Source of the DNA: Tigriopus japonicus
Lineage: Eukaryota > Arthropoda > Copepoda > Harpacticoida > Harpacticidae
Assembly: GCA_010645155.1 (NCBI GenBank)
Contig: CM021317.1
Location: forward strand, 13,076,451 to 13,140,450
Length of the DNA stretch: 64,000 nucleotides
Direction of reading: 5' to 3'
A program made the position numbers and the translations under genes. The stretch's first letter is position 1. Each line of letters opens with the position of its first letter. Of this stretch, positions 50,601-62,260 are shown piece by piece. The notes beneath the pieces were generated by a model. That model did not search any database and had not been told where the DNA came from. It saw nothing but the letters and a program-made list of their open reading frames with translations.

Positions 50601-53600
50601 TAGCCGTCACCGTAGTAGTGGTAGTAGTAGTGGTGTGCACTTTGTACGTAGCTTGCTTTTCTCGTGGGTTTGGCCAAGACGGCCACAATGGTAGAATAGA
50701 CCGAGCAGATCATCCAAAAGAGGATGAGGATCATGATGACGATTCCCCCTATTTTCCTTTTCGACGCAGGTCATTTATTTGATCAGTGTAATGAATTGTA
50801 AAGGAGAGGGAGAGAGAAAGAGAAGAAAAAAAACGAAAGAGGGATTGTTGCCTGCCTTCTCGTTACGTGGATTCTCAGAAGGTCCTCTCAGACGCTCGAT
50901 CTGCCATTCTATTCGAGATTAACTGTATTTCCATGGTCCAAGGACTCCATTGTAGGAGAAATTCTCGAATAAACAATACGAGTTATGGGAGTTGCCTTCT
51001 TCATTTCGAGATTGTTCATCGCTGAAGAAATCTTTCAACTTCTCTTTTTCGTTCCTTTGCTCGATTTTCACTTGAGGTTATGAATGTGTCCGTGATCATC
51101 TTGAAATGATCCTTTATGAATCTTGTTTCTGTTGGAGGGTTTTCACATGAGCTCTCCCAGTTTCCAATGGAACTTTCCACGAAGACGTCTTCCATCCCTG
51201 ACTTGTTCCAAGGCCGGCTGTCGCTCGCTGTCCCCTCTGTTTGAAGAAGACACAAAGTTTGAAGAGCCAGTTGACATTCTCTAATGTTGTCTTTTCAAAA
51301 TTGAAACTTCTCCCCTCTCTCCTTTTTGGTCGAAGTCCACGTGCTAGCAACTTGGTTGCTTGGTTGGTTGGGAACTCGATGAAATTCCCCCTGGTTCATA
51401 TGTCGTCTCCTTGAAATGAGAGACTTCGCTTCTCTATCAGAAGAGTCAACACAAGGAGATATGAAATGAGAGTGGAACATGCCATAGGTACGGCCCCGAA
51501 AGAATGTCATTTCCAACTTGAACAACGTTAGCAGAACAACCAAGTCTCTTGAACCTTGAAACTTATCAATAGGGTCTTTTCTCTCGTTTCTTTGGCACGG
51601 GAAGAATCTTCCTTCTTCTTGGAGCAAATATCGAATCCAAAGCTCAAAGAAGGTTGACTCTTCCTCGCCGGATTCCTACACGAAGACTAAATAAACACTC
51701 AAGCACCCTCAATTTGGTGCTAGAAATTCTGATTGCACTTTCTTCGAGCCCCACCCAAGAGGGATGCATCGGGATTGTGTCAAATTGCATGTTGTGTCTC
51801 CAACAAACATTAAGATGGATATAAATCTTGGAGTGTGCGTTGTTCGCATTGATGCTAGCTAGCTATTCGTTCGTTCTCCCACGGTTTTAGAGGGACATAC
51901 ACGCCCACTTCATCTCAGACTATTGCACTGTCTTCTGCACTCTAGACAAACCAATAAGGCAATGAATGTCACTTAATGTCAAGTCTGAAATCATTACCCA
52001 GAGTTATATCCCTGGACCCACTTTCGAGAGGATGGATGCCACACCTGGAAATCATTCCAATCGTGTGAGAAATACACTTCTTGCCAAGGAGCAATAACCA
52101 TACGCACCCTAATGCAGAAGTTATAAAACACTTGGCAACCAGTCAAAAAACTGTACTATTGATTTATTTATTCCAAGTCCTCTGTCCTAGAAAATCGAAA
52201 ATCAAATAATTCGAATACCTTCATTCACGGAACGCTCAAAAATTGCCAGAAATGAGTACAAATGAAACGAAACCCCTCAGAGAGTTGTGACAATTCCCAT
52301 TGGTCTCGTATTGTATTTGGAACATTTTTACCGAGCACCAAAGGCCATAGGAGTAATTCTCGTCCATTTCGTCCCATGACTATTTTAACAGCACTCAGTG
52401 GAGAGACGAAGCAAAGCAAGAGCAGAGTAGCAACACCGGCAATAATGCCGACTTTTTACGATCTGTATGACTTTGAATTTCGAAATTCCCGCCTGGAGAA
52501 CCATTACACAATCGTAAAAAGAGAATTTTATGAATGTTTGGGGAAATTTTAAACAAGCTTTTGTTTCAAGGTGAGGATCACGGGACAGAGGAGAGCTAAT
52601 GTGATGTCGATGATGTGGAACGATGGATTCAGGTCTCTGTTTAGGCACGTATTTATGGGAGTGCAATATGAGAACTTGGAAACTGGACTGTGGCTCGTCC
52701 ATTTGAATGTGAAAGAGTTGAACCCACAAATGCCATTCCTCCACAGCTCTATAGTTCGTACGTATGTCCTCTTTTGAGTTCAGAGGTTCGTGGTTGGTTG
52801 GGGGGTCCTTTTTAAAATGGATGGAGGAGAGTTTTCATTCTTATTCAAATAGATGCAAAGCTGAAAAATGTCGTCTTGTTTGAGACATTTTAAGTGCGTC
52901 GGCTTTTACTATATTGACACTGTGGACTTTTTTCAAGTCCATATGTATCATCACTTCATCAGATTCTCCATTTCACCACATAACTCGAAGAAAGGTTCTT
53001 TTAATGGGATGCTTCATATCATAATTTTGTTTCATGTCCTTTCCCATTTCATCATTCTTTACGGCTTGATGGTGTCGTTTTTATCAGTGCCATTGCTCCT
53101 ACCCAAATGGTTGAAATGGGTTGAACGAGAAAAATAGCAGAAAAGGGTGGCAGAGACTGGCGAGTCCAAGAAAAGTGTCACATTCAATGTTGATCTATTA
53201 TGCACTCCTTTTAACAATATGGCCCATAAAGGAAAAAGGGTTATCTCCCTGTGCACGTTGTAGTGTGTATGTGCATGCACTACACAAAAATGCTCCCATT
53301 GAGTGCGAGAAGGAAACATAGATATGGAGGATTGAGATGAAGATCCATTCGGCTGATGCTAGCCACAAACAAGTCTGGATTTTCGTTCGTAGTTTCGTTC
53401 GTCCAAGCGGTTCTCAAACGAGACTCATTTCGTCGGTGCTCAGGTGTCTACTTTTGTCTTGAGTTTCACATGTCTTGTCACAATAACTTAGGCTGAAAAT
53501 TGGTTTTCTTCCCGTCCTAGAGTGCGAAGAGGGAGGGACTCGCAATTGTCGCCATAAAGTAGATGAAAAGAAAAGGAACAAGACGAGTAAAGCTTGTCCA

Positions 53601-56600
53601 GAAAGTGCATTTGTTTCTCTTCCACCCATCCATAGGCCACGGAAGGAAGGCACATTTGCTTTTGATACAAACTGGAATCGTTGACTCCTTTGGAGACAAA
53701 TACACGTACATTGGGAGCTGCTCGGGCTACATCTGAACAAGAACGAGATCAGGGATCAAAGGAGCGATGGACACTTGCAAATGTAGCGAAGGGCTTGTAA
53801 ATCTAGACGCGAAAAGCTGGTGCGAGTCCAAAGAGTCTGGGGAAGAATCTGGCTAATCATTACTTCACAAGTTATTGTTATTAGCCAAGCCGGAGTGGTC
53901 AAATTAGGTTTACAACTTACTCGAGACTTTTCAGCTACGTCAGTGGCTCAGTGCTCCATGCAATGAGAGGAGAAGGGTTGCCAAGTTTCTTCCAATTATG
54001 GAACAGTGCCCAAAGCGGATGTCTTTAGGTCAATTTGATGTGGTCGTGGTCAGAACAGACCAAAGCCAGCATTGATTTTTATGGTTCTTGTGAACATGAC
54101 GCATCCATTTCGTCAGTCTCCCAGTTGACAAAATCGTCTTTTCTAATTATGGCAGCCCTGTCGGTGGATGTTCCAGACGAGAGCCATCAGACATGGGCGG
54201 GAAAATGAAATCCCGTTTCCATGCCCCTCTCTCTCTGTACAGTGTACACCTTCAAGCCATCGTAAGACGGAGGTTGTAACTAAGAATTTACATGATTTTC
54301 CTGCCTTGAAATTGGACTCGGGTTGTAAGTTATGAGCAGTGTGTTCTTCCTGCACACTCACGTCATTTTGGCTCCACTCCATGCTTGAGCAGAGAGCGAA
54401 GAGTGGAATCAGGAGACTCGATCTCGATGTCGAGGTGCTCCTGACAGAATTTGACAATTGTCAATTGTAGAAATGCTCACGGATTCTGAAGGGCTTGAAT
54501 TTGGCGAATTTGCAAATTTGTCCAATAAAACTGTCACATTATTTTGACAAACATGCAATGCAACTTGGCTGGATCTTCGTGGGCAGGTAATTCTCGAATT
54601 GCATGGAATCTCTTGGACTCACAAAAAAGGCCATGCAGACGCACACAAGCAACCTGTCTCGTTATCTGGATGATCGTGGTGCTCTAAATGTAGCGAATCA
54701 GTTCTTTTTTTCAAACACGTATTTGAGGGGAAAATGTCCCGGATGGTTGGCGAGCACGAAATCATCGCCAATTGTCGTTATGTACCGAATGATTTCAAAA
54801 GGTTCTCCAGTAAATGCAGGTTGTCTAAAGTACATTTGGGGCGGGACATTTTTTCTAGCCTGACATGTGATTCAATCGAATTGTCATTGAATGGAATCTC
54901 CCCGGCCAAAAAAAGAGCACACCAATTTACGTTCCTTTCAGACAGATTGCTTACCTCAGCTAAGAGATTTCGTTTTGAAGTGATAATCAAAGTCTAGACA
55001 AAGGTTTCCAAATATTTAGTTTGTAGAATTTTATTGGGGTCTAATGCTCCGAGAGATGTAGTAAACGTCGGAACTGCACCCAATATGTGAGATTCTGGTG
55101 CCAAGTCACATCTCACACCCGCACTTTATCACCTAACAAAAAATCCAGAGGGACAGCTTAACTATCCCGAAAATAGAACACCCAGAGTACATTTATGAAT
55201 ATCGTCACCCATTCCTTTCTTGGTTTCAAGTAGCGCTTGAAAACATCCAAGGGCATATTTTAATTTATTTTTACGACCAAACTGTTTGTAATAGTTGATG
55301 GAATCACCAATGAAGAGAGCAATCGACGAATTTGGGTTGTCTAGAGAAACAAAGCAAAATGGTAATAAAAATAGTGTGCCAATGAATTTTTAGTGAAGCC
55401 CCTCTGGAAGGGTTGATGACTTCGAAAACAACAGAGGGAAGAGAAGTGCCAAAACGGAAGGCAATAGCTTGTCAATTCATTTCTTGGCTTGTCTGAGAAT
55501 TTAAAGAGCAGATTCTGTCTTATTTGCCAGTTGTAATTCAGTCGGTAGCATGCAACAAAAGTGAAGAACGATGTGATTGTTAGGCGAGATTTTTCGCAAT
55601 GTGATTACAATTATTGTTTTTTGTTGTATGAGGCAAAGTTTCGTCAGGAATTGGCAAGAGCATTTAAACAAAATGCAATCTCGGCCAGGTCAAATCCCAT
55701 CGCTAGTAGCATGATTATTGCCAATTTTTGGAAGAGCCAGAAGGCCTGTTACATGGACCAGTCAGCATTTTTGCTTCATTAAGACCTCATAAAGTTTGCA
55801 ATTCGAGTCAGCGGAGGTTTTCTCTCATTTCAACTTTAACCACCACCACCGACACTACCGACACTACCGCTAACCAACCAACGCCAATTTCAACAATAGC
55901 CAGTCGGTGTCAAAGTGCAGGAGACACTGAAGGCATGAATCTCGGCTTTTATGACGGAAGTCTAGTAATTAAAAGTCTAGGAATGAGCTAATTTTATAAT
56001 TTCCCCTTGCCTTTGCTCGGGTTCCCTCTGTACTTGGAATTGTGGGTCTGGCTGGAAAAGAAGGCAGTTTCATCCGGGACTTGATTTGGTCTGTCGCCCC
56101 GATGGAAAAAAGGGGGAAATAAAAACTTTATGGCGTCATTTCGTCCGTGGATCTCTCATGATTGGTCCGGGAGGTTGGCAATGCCTTCACAATCCTTTGA
56201 AGCATTCATAAATGTATTTACACAATATACTCACTGATTCGTGAGGTGAGTCCGTTCTTCACTGTTTGAGCATCCACAAAGAATGCTTTTCACCCCTCGC
56301 TTTGAATCCATTCACGCTTCGAACAGACAACGTCAACGATGACCATCATTCTCCTACACGAATTTTGGGACAGGAACACGAGAAAAGACCTCACCACGTT
56401 TTCTACTTCCCGCCGTCAAAGTGGCCTTAATTCTGGTCATAACTGTCAATAAATGTCAACCACAGGCGGAATTTGTCGCCCAAAAAGGCACCTTCAGACC
56501 AGCCAGATATACGTGTAGTATACGCATTCTAGCCAAAGCCAGTGTTCAACAACCACCGTTTCCCCAACACTGACAGAAATCACACTGACCACTCCCAAAA

Positions 56601-58560
56601 CCGGAGCCATAAAGTGCCGATTGTGTCTGACTTCCTCGAGTGGATGGGGACTTTGGCTAAGTTATCATTATAATCATCCTTGCGGTCTCAGGACATGAAC
56701 ACATGTGGTTCACCCAAGATCCCTGTCCGTGGATTAGTCCAAGCAAGTCTGGCTCATAAGTCTAGCCTGTTTTGGCATTAATGTCCAAAGCGACGCGACA
56801 CACGAAATATCGACGGTCGATTGTCGCCAATGGCTTCATGCACATGAGCAACCCAAGGAGACCACGTTTTGGAAAAAGGGTTCTCTGCACTCATCTTCGT
56901 AAGACGACAAGAAAGAGAGTGGGCGAGATTGCCTGAATAGATTTCTTTCCTTGGGTTTTGAAAGTCTCCGATTTGGTGTTCATTGACTGCAAACAAGACA
57001 TGTGAAGCATTCGTGAGTGCATTGCATACTCAGAGAGCTGCATTTGACGTCTAACTAACCAAGTCCATTCTTCCATTCTTTCTTTCTCTCTGCTCTGAGC
57101 AATAAAAAGTTCAAAGAATGGCTGGCTATCATGAGAGAAGCAAAATATGGCACTTTCGAAAGGCAAAACCAGTCGTTGGTTTCGTTTCAAGCAAAGTAGA
57201 CAAACTTGGATAAGAAATTTTACTCCTCTGTCTGTCTGGCTCTCGCTCGAAAAGTGACACCCACCACCATCAAAGTTCAGGTCAATTCATGGGTACTCAT
57301 TGTTGTTGCTTGCCTCTTTTTCTGTACATTCTTAACATCTCGGTCTGAATGTGTTCTTCTTTTGGAAACAATCGACTTCCAGAGAACTCCCTCCACTTGA
57401 TGTGCCAGAGCTTTGGGAAAAACAACTGGTAGTCACATCTCTTTCGAAGGGCAAACACAACGTTTACAAAAGAGCGACGGAGTTGAATTCGGCAATTCGG
57501 GATTATGTCAGTCATAAATTTGATTTTTTGTCCGTATATTCCCGGTGCTCGTTCGTTTGTTCGTTCCCCTTCTTCTCGTTCTTTCTTATCTCGGACGAAA
57601 AATGCGGAGTTTCCTTCCCTCCACCGTTTTGGAATTCGCTCCTTGAGAACCGAATGTGGCGAAGCTTGCTTGTTTCTTGAACAAAGTAGGGACAAGAACA
57701 GTGAACTATTATTCAAATTGATCAACTCTAAGGCAACGCATTTTATTTTATGATCGTTGTTGGCATTAACTTTTCAATGCGGCACTGCGGAAGCAGGCGA
57801 TTGAAGAGCCAACGTTACGTTGATGGCTTCATAATGTTGCTTAAAATAATAATACATCCGAGCCATCTTCCATAGCTGTGGAAGTGCTCTTGGTGGTAGG
57901 AGATCACTTTTTGTCCCTTCTCCATTCTTTTATGGCGGCTTGAAAGTTTATAGTTCCTTTCTTAAAGATTATGTCACTTTTATCTTGTTGAACATCTGAT
58001 GGCAAAACCCTTCCGCCTTGTCTCATTCTTCTTCTCGTTCACTGGGCGGCTCTTATTTAAACGAGCCATTATTAAACGAAGCATTTCCTGTACAAACTCT
58101 TTGTCTGCCAACGAGAAATTCGGAGAACGAGAGAGGAGTTGAATGTGCATGCATGCACATGTGCTATTTTGATCACTTTCAACGTTGAATACCCGCAAAG
58201 TAATCTCGAGAAGCGATTCAAAGGAATTAGAAAAGGCTTCAAGATAGGCGTGGTAATTCTGCTAGTAGTCCATGTCTACATGAACAGTAGTAGTCAGAGT
58301 TCTTTTGATTGCTCCAAAGTACGAGGACCAAGAGAAAAGTTCCCCATCAAATGACGCTAATTACCGTCAAATTCAAGTTATGAGAATTGGGCTTCAGCAC
58401 CACAACAGGAGGTGGAAGAGGCATTTCAGATTGCCTTGTAATCTTAGTCTGGACATCAGAAATTGCTGCCACAGCCAGATTCTTATCAATTGAACGACTT
58501 TTCAACACTCCAAATACGAATCGAGAATCGAGCCAAGACCTTGAGATTCTGCGCACGCAC
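44680..58560. other. 5' part of the giant intron, no supported gene
   Basis: Scattered trinucleotide tracts (GTA/GTT near 49500-49560 and 50610-50635, CAC/GACACTACC near 55840-55870) and short open frames without recognisable motifs. Intronic enhancers would be expected here in the 5' part if present, but no binding-site cluster can be claimed by eye. Confidence 0.5.
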
Positions 58561-58564
58561 TTAC

Positions 58565-58732
58565 CATGATTGCGATGTATTGTCGCTCGAGGTAATTCAA
58601 AGGCCCGTCACTCGTCATAAGGCCATCGTGAGCGGCCTTCAGGGCCTTTCGATACTTGGGATGCATATCCAAGGTGTCCCATACCCCTTGTAAGGCCTTC
58701 TTAGCACCTTCCAAGTCCTTCATCTTGGGGAT
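58565..58732 (-). CDS. Sesn: sestrin, internal exon ending in the IAIM motif
   Basis: This 168-bp exon (56 codons, phase 0 at both ends) has a polypyrimidine acceptor (cttcttttcag) just above 58732 and a strong donor (ATG|GTAAGTGCG) at 58565. Its product starts IPKMKDLEGAKK, continues with DMHPKYRKALKAAHDGLM and ends DGPLNYLERQYIAIM. In sestrins the same order is FIP, then HP-Y, then DGPL, then (R)HYIAIM, the start of the AhpD-like N-terminal domain. Sestrins are cytosolic stress-induced proteins that restrain mTORC1 through GATOR2 and support peroxide metabolism. The exon joins in frame, without gap or overlap, to the exon at 829-629, although the two lie almost 58 kb apart. An internal ATG (the MKDLEG methionine) has an A at -3, but the family normally has more sequence upstream, so a further 5' exon is expected. 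The intact frame and splice sites argue against a pseudogene. Confidence 0.85.
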
Positions 58733-60192
58733 CTGAAAAGAAGCACAAACAGATTGGATTAATAAATCGAACATTGACCGACCGCAAATGCACAAAGCTC
58801 TTTGTCATAACAGACCAGAGGATCGTGGATTCGCGTTTTGTGGTTGTGTTGGTGTTGGTGGTGTTGGTGGCAGAAGTCGTTCACATTGCAGTTGGAGTCA
58901 GGCAATCAATCAGTGATTGAATTGATTTGTGGCCTGAACATGTTTTCCCTTGTGGAAATCGAGAAGAAGGGGGAGTGGGGGTCTTCAAGACGAGTAGTGC
59001 ATTTGTTTCATTCAACTTTGAGCCCCATCTCAAGTCTTGGAAAATTGCAAGGAAACCCTCTTTTAATTCGCTTTATATATAGCCATCCATCACAACAATA
59101 ACAAGGCTTCCGAGCAAGAAAAATAATTCAACGGAAACACTATGATTGTATTCATTTGAAATGAGTGATGTGCAGTCGCTGATGGTTGTACGCTGGCTTG
59201 TCTGAGTATGAAGTGAGGTAAAATGAATCTTCACAATATAAACCATTCGTTTCCCTTCTACATATAAACACTACCTACTTATAGAGGGAGAGAGAAATAG
59301 AGACCATGCCGAATGTGAATACGAAGTACGTATGAACGTCGAGATGTGGTTGGGCTCGAAACGAGACCGCCAAACACACAGGAAGGCGCCGTTTCGGTGT
59401 ATGAGAAAATTACAGATTAATTACGCACTCGTAATTACATATTTGAAACAAATTAGCTTCCGACAAAAATCCGCTGGGGGAATTATGCTTGAATTTCTAC
59501 AATTTTCCATGCCACTTTATCCGTCCAGAGGCAGAAACAACGATGGTTGAAATTATCAAGCAGACCTAGACAGTAAATACTCGAACACAGTCAGTCATTG
59601 CTACCTACGCGTACTGTACATACGATCTAAGGTACATGGCAATGAGACATTTTCTCAATGAAACAGTGGCCTCGTTTCAGTCTCTTCCATCGCAGACACG
59701 ATCGTCTTTGAACCGACGAGCAGCCATTAAGATGAGATTTGATACACTAATGCGAGGCTATTTAGAGCACGGAAGAGAAGACGAAAAAGTGAACTGTCAT
59801 CCTAATATTAATGCATCATGCACCCATAATTCAAGCACTGGAAAAAAGAGACACTACGTGTCTGAACAAAACTCTCGTCAAGTAAATGTGACATGGACAA
59901 GCCACCTCTCTCATAGTGAGAACTCGCAAAGCCAAAGACGATGAACCACGCCACAAACCCGATTACGCTCAGACGAAATCTCTCGAAGTTAGACTTCTTC
60001 GTGTGGATCTCTTGTTCAAATCCTATTTCAGTCTCGGATGGATGAAAGATGCTTATCTTTGGAGAGGATCACAATTAAGGCTGCTTAGAATTTCAATTAC
60101 GCGTTTAAGTGACACTAATTGACGGTCCTCACGGATCATGCAAGGGATAATCAAAGAGGATTTGAACAAAGCCAGCCTCTCTTTTACTCTAC

Positions 60193-60215
60193 TACGTACG
60201 TACTGTACGTACGTA
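60193..60215. repeat. perfect GTAC-based hairpin
   Basis: TACGTACGTAC and GTACGTACGTA are separated by a single T, giving 11-bp arms that are exact complements. Confidence 0.88.
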
Positions 60216-62090
60216 TATGAAGTGAAGAACCTCTTCGGTCGGTCGTTCATCAGACAAAATTTGGGAAGATCATTTTGAGGTTCAGTTCCTTTTGTTGGGA
60301 GAAGAAATTGGCAAAAACTCCAAGGGCTAACAACTGTTCCACCTGATCTGATTAGGAACAAAAAGGGAGAAAGAAGAAAGACATATTGCGAAAGGGGAGT
60401 GGTATGAAAGGAGCAGTCAAAGGATTTGGACTCACTTCGTTGGTTCTCGTTCGCCAGGAAGAAAAATCTCCCTTTTGCCTTTCTTTTGCTTTCAGTCTGA
60501 AAAATATATCTGATTACTGGGGAGGCCTCTTTCTTGTTGGCCTGAGGGTGTTCCTCTCTTCCAGCATGTTCCACTGGGGCTTTGTAAGACGGAGTTTATC
60601 CATATGTTGTCAGACAAAGAGAATTGAGGAAACTAGGGAACAAAGGGAGAGCCTTTTTCTCTCATTGAGAAGACACTGCCGTTTTGGAAACCGGCTTCAA
60701 AGGCTTATCTGACAAGAACACGACGAAAAAAAAATCTTGGAATTTGTTTTGGCATAAGTGCTTTTTCTAACGAAGTCTTCAATCTCAAATAACATTAAAC
60801 GGCACTTAGAGAAATTGCTTTGATGTCATGTTTTCCCATTGATCACATTTTTCGAGTGATGAATTAAGATGAAACTTGGATCGTTATGGAACACACCAGG
60901 GTGGCCTTGGAAACCAAGGCCAAGCAAGTCAAGGCAGAGAATTTCCCCCATAAAAAGAGCGATCGATGCCTTTCCAAGACCTGTTCAATTGACTAGCTTT
61001 TTGACATCGACACCAAGAACCCCATTGATTATTGCTCAGATAGATTAATGAGAACATGACGACAAATTTTCCGAATGCAGTCACCCTTGTTCCCTAAACC
61101 TTGCTGTTCCTCTCGACTCGCGCTCGTACATCAAGTTCAGAATGATGGATTGCCGCATGAGTCAGAAAATCTTGAGTTTCCATACCAATTAAGATATCTC
61201 TGAGAAGGAGGGGGAAAGCTCTTTAAAAAGAAAATATTGATTCCCTGGCTGATGTTTCTCGTCAAGGAGACCGAAAGACCGATATCGAGGTACTCGAGCG
61301 AGGAAGACTAAGCGAATAAGGGTGCTTATCTCCTGACAAAGACGTATCTATGTTTATCTACGAAATTTTGACAAGCTTTGGGAAATCTTAGAATTCATCC
61401 ACATCTCGCCGCAGTTATTGCAAACGGATCTAAAATCTTGGGAAACAGCAAGGAAACATTTCGTTTGGTATGCATTGACAGAAATCTCCCCCTGCAAGAA
61501 ATATTAGTAAAAAAAAGGAACGTGATTTACGACCACCTCCCTCTCAAGGAAAAAAAACCTCTAAACAGAAAGTTTTTTCTTACTTCCAAGACTTTTGAAA
61601 AGCCAACCCCGCTTACTGGGAATGGCAGAATGGCATTGGAGGGGGGAGAGATCCAATCGATATAAATTTTCAGTGGAAAAACTTTGTAAGAGATTTCACT
61701 GAATTTGAATAGGATGCTCTCTAAAGTTGGCCCATTTGCATTTTGCAGCAGAACCGAACACTCCTTCCAAATTGTGGTCTGGAAAAATCCGGGGATTCGC
61801 ATAATGTTTTGGTCTAACACTATTGTAGACTAACGAAGTGATTGGAATTTGCGGTTAGTAAAGAGCTTTAGACAAAAGACCGCCTTTTCAGGCATGGTAG
61901 ACCCTGTTAGCCTCAAGTTCAAGCCAGCAATCTCTGCCAATGACTAGATACATAGGATGAGGATGATTATGGCCATCATGCTCATTGTCTGGTTAAGACT
62001 AGAGAGCATAAAAAGTGTTCTTTCCAGACAAAGAAAGTCGGGAGTGTCATTAGCACATTTCCACACAATAAAACAGTAATTGCTCAAAGT

Positions 62091-62119
62091 CACACACGCA
62101 CACACACACACACACACAC
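62091..62119. repeat. (CA)n dinucleotide microsatellite
   Basis: A CA run broken once by CG near its start. On the minus strand it is a (GT)n tract about 16 bases downstream of the donor of the signal-peptide-like exon. Confidence 0.95.
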
Positions 62120-62135
62120 CTATGCTTGTACTCAC

Positions 62136-62260
62136 AAACCCAATAACGCAGAGAAGGGGCTTTTCTCCATGAGGTGAGTTCTGTACGGTTGGTGAACCCC
62201 CAACCATTGCACAGACAAAGAGCAGGAGAAGTAAATGACTGTCTCTCATTTGCAATTTTG
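62136..62260 (-). CDS. candidate first coding exon with a signal-peptide-like N-terminus
   Basis: An ATG at 62249 opens 38 codons that end in a strong donor (TTT|GTGAGTAC) in phase 0. The product begins MRDSHLLLLLFVCAMVGG, a charged start followed by a leucine-rich hydrophobic core and small residues, like a secretory signal peptide, and it ends EKPLLCVIGF. A plausible acceptor (aaaatttcag) lies 11 bp before the ATG. The next supported exon on this strand, 58732-58565, starts in phase 0 with IP, so direct splicing would give GF|IPKMKDL and recreate the FIP triplet found at this place in sestrins. That would make it the sestrin 5' exon, but sestrins are not known to carry signal peptides. It could instead begin an unrelated secreted protein, or be chance. 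A (GT)n tract follows the donor on the sense strand. Confidence 0.35.

Larger units (their letters stand above)
830..58564 (-). other. Sesn: giant sestrin intron, about 57.7 kb, phase 0
   Basis: This interval separates two sestrin exons that are directly adjacent in the protein: IAIM ends at 58565 and ASSRQFC begins at 829. The 5' splice site is GTAAGTGCG and the 3' splice site is tttttcctggatctttcctgtag. The other complete intron of the gene here is only 144 bp. No coding exon is needed between the two ends, because the family alignment has no gap at the junction. Content: simple repeats, one hAT-type MITE, an AT-rich island, and several weak nested-gene candidates listed separately. A long intron of this kind often holds enhancers or nested genes, but nothing here proves either. 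An assembly error joining distant contigs is an alternative. Confidence 0.8.
58733..62135 (-). other. Sesn: sequence upstream of the IAIM exon, probable sestrin intron
   Basis: The sestrin exon at 58732 needs an upstream exon, so this stretch is probably intron. It contains a 173-codon minus-strand frame at 60574-60056 that is rich in basic residues and has no family resemblance, and the GTAC hairpin. No clearly coding exon was found. Confidence 0.5.

Noticed and set aside
60056..60574. 173-codon minus-strand open frame upstream of the sestrin exon
   Set aside because: No domain, no family resemblance, and a length expected by chance roughly once in a few windows. It does not fit the sestrin N-terminus.
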